A DNA stretch of 64,000 nucleotides, taken from Lineus longissimus. Taxonomy: Eukaryota; Nemertea; Pilidiophora; Heteronemertea; Lineidae. Below the pieces are notes generated by a model, which was given only the letters and a program-made list of their open reading frames with translations, searched no databases and was not told the DNA's origin. Shown here piece after piece: positions 63,146-64,000 of this stretch. The translations under genes and the position numbers were made by a program. Where the stretch lies: assembly GCF_910592395.1 (NCBI RefSeq), contig NC_088314.1, positions 7,254,001-7,318,000 of the forward strand. Reading direction: 5' to 3'. Each line of letters starts with the position of its first letter. The stretch's first letter is position 1.

Positions 63146-63590
63146 CTATAGTCGTACTTTCACCTATCAAATCCCCGTGTCTTTTGCGCTTACACCTATG
63201 AATTGCCGTGTCTAAATAGACCCGTGTGTCAAATCCCCGCGTCTATTAGCCCCGAGCTCGATGGGGCTAATCGGGGGCGAATTTAGACCCGTGTTCAACA
63301 CGGGTTTTTTGGTAGGTGGAATCTGAATAGACACGGCAATTGCAAGTTCTAAGATCCGGCGACAGATGGCGCGGTGTAGTTGCCTCGGTATTGTACATGC
63401 GCAATTCCCCTCCCAACGGGAAAGAAACACCCAGGAGAGCTCCCTACCTACAGCGCACCTGTCGCCGGGGCTATTAACCATTATCTAACACCACTGATGT
63501 GTAAGTGCGCCCCGGGTTTTTTGACACACGGCGAAGACACGGGTCTTGAAAAAACACGGGGTTTTATGATAGGTGGAACTATGACTATAA
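63146..63590. mobile_element. MITE-like element with imperfect terminal inverted repeats
   Basis: The left end CTATAGTCGTACTTTCACC-TATCA and the right end TGAT-AGGTGGAACTATGACTATA match as inverted repeats over about 40 bp with several mismatches, extending inward to CCCCGTGT/ACACGGGG. Internal shorter inverted repeats (ATTGCCGTGTCT near 63200 and its complement near 63330; GCCCCGAGCTCG-type palindrome) add structure. There is no coding capacity and no clear target duplication. Confidence 0.55.
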
Positions 63591-64000
63591 TGGTAACTTT
63601 GAAGTTGCAAACTTGTATTCTATTGCAATGCTGACATGACGCCGCCTTTCTTGATGTTAGGCTTGTGATGTGTTACCTATCTTTGATTAAATGTAAATAT
63701 TACGTTTTGCTGTTTCGTTATAGACATTAAAAATGACAGCAACGAAGCATTCTCTGAGCTGTCTATCATGACGTTTTTTCCGTCAGTTACAACACTAATG
63801 AATATTTCTTGACAGTGTTCAAAACGACGCACGAACGTACCATAGCAAATTACATGTAATATTCATGTTCACAATTTTTCATATTTTTGGCAGATACATT
63901 ATCAACGAGCTCTCCTGGTCTTTCGGCAAAGTTACTTTTAAACAGTTTATATGGGGCATGATAATTATTGGTCTTTCTTCAACAAAGTTTTATGCATTAC
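63591..64000 (+). other. Right edge of the window
   Basis: AT-rich sequence with nothing I can identify. Confidence 0.4.

Overview
The window is animal nuclear DNA: genes with many GT-AG introns, modular extracellular proteins built from exons in phase 1, and AATAAA poly(A) signals. The families present (LAR-type Ig and FN3 domains, an otopetrin, BTB-Kelch, ALG12, ankyrin-SOCS) are general to bilaterians. The abundance of ACATGTACATGT-like palindromes and of lineage-specific cysteine-rich secreted genes suggests a marine invertebrate, perhaps a lophotrochozoan, but this is only an inference. All multi-exon models were assembled by hand from splice sites and reading phase.

Layout. (1) 178-4788 (+): the 3' part of a gene with a Ser/Thr-rich segment, three Ig domains very like Ig1-3 of LAR-type receptor tyrosine phosphatases, then a four-exon PAN/apple-like cysteine-rich cassette and a stop, with no membrane span or phosphatase. 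(2) 7330-11510 (+): a complete seven-exon otopetrin-type proton channel. (3) 17731-12729 (-): a complete secreted protein with a signal peptide, two tandem FN3-pair exons like the membrane-proximal LAR FN3 domains, and the same four-exon cassette. The remains of a third FN3-pair exon lie between its exons. (4) 21255-27460 (+): a BTB-BACK-Kelch protein whose likely first coding exon lies inside a 610-bp inverted-repeat mobile element flanked by a perfect 9-bp duplication. (5) 27.5-45.7 kb: about 18 kb without a gene I can support, containing repeats, a probable SINE and a long foldback. (6) 45764-47845 and 49072-51378 (+): two small secreted or GPI-anchored lineage-specific proteins, each predicted at 238 residues. 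A possible signal-peptide exon of a third small secreted protein follows at 52079. (7) 53635-57279 (+): ALG12, the lipid-linked-oligosaccharide alpha-1,6-mannosyltransferase. (8) 61722-62978 (+): an ankyrin-repeat SOCS-box protein in one coding exon, preceded by two uORFs and followed by a MITE-like element.

The most unusual content is in the first 18 kb. Two neighbouring genes each carry a different part of a LAR-like receptor ectodomain (Ig1-3 in one, FN3 pairs in the other) joined to the same PAN-like cassette, with the cassette intron phases identical. They read as soluble or matrix proteins built by exon shuffling from a synaptic/axon-guidance receptor. The otopetrin lies between them. 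The other recognisable genes have housekeeping or regulatory roles (protein N-glycosylation, cullin-RING substrate adaptors) and show no functional link to each other.
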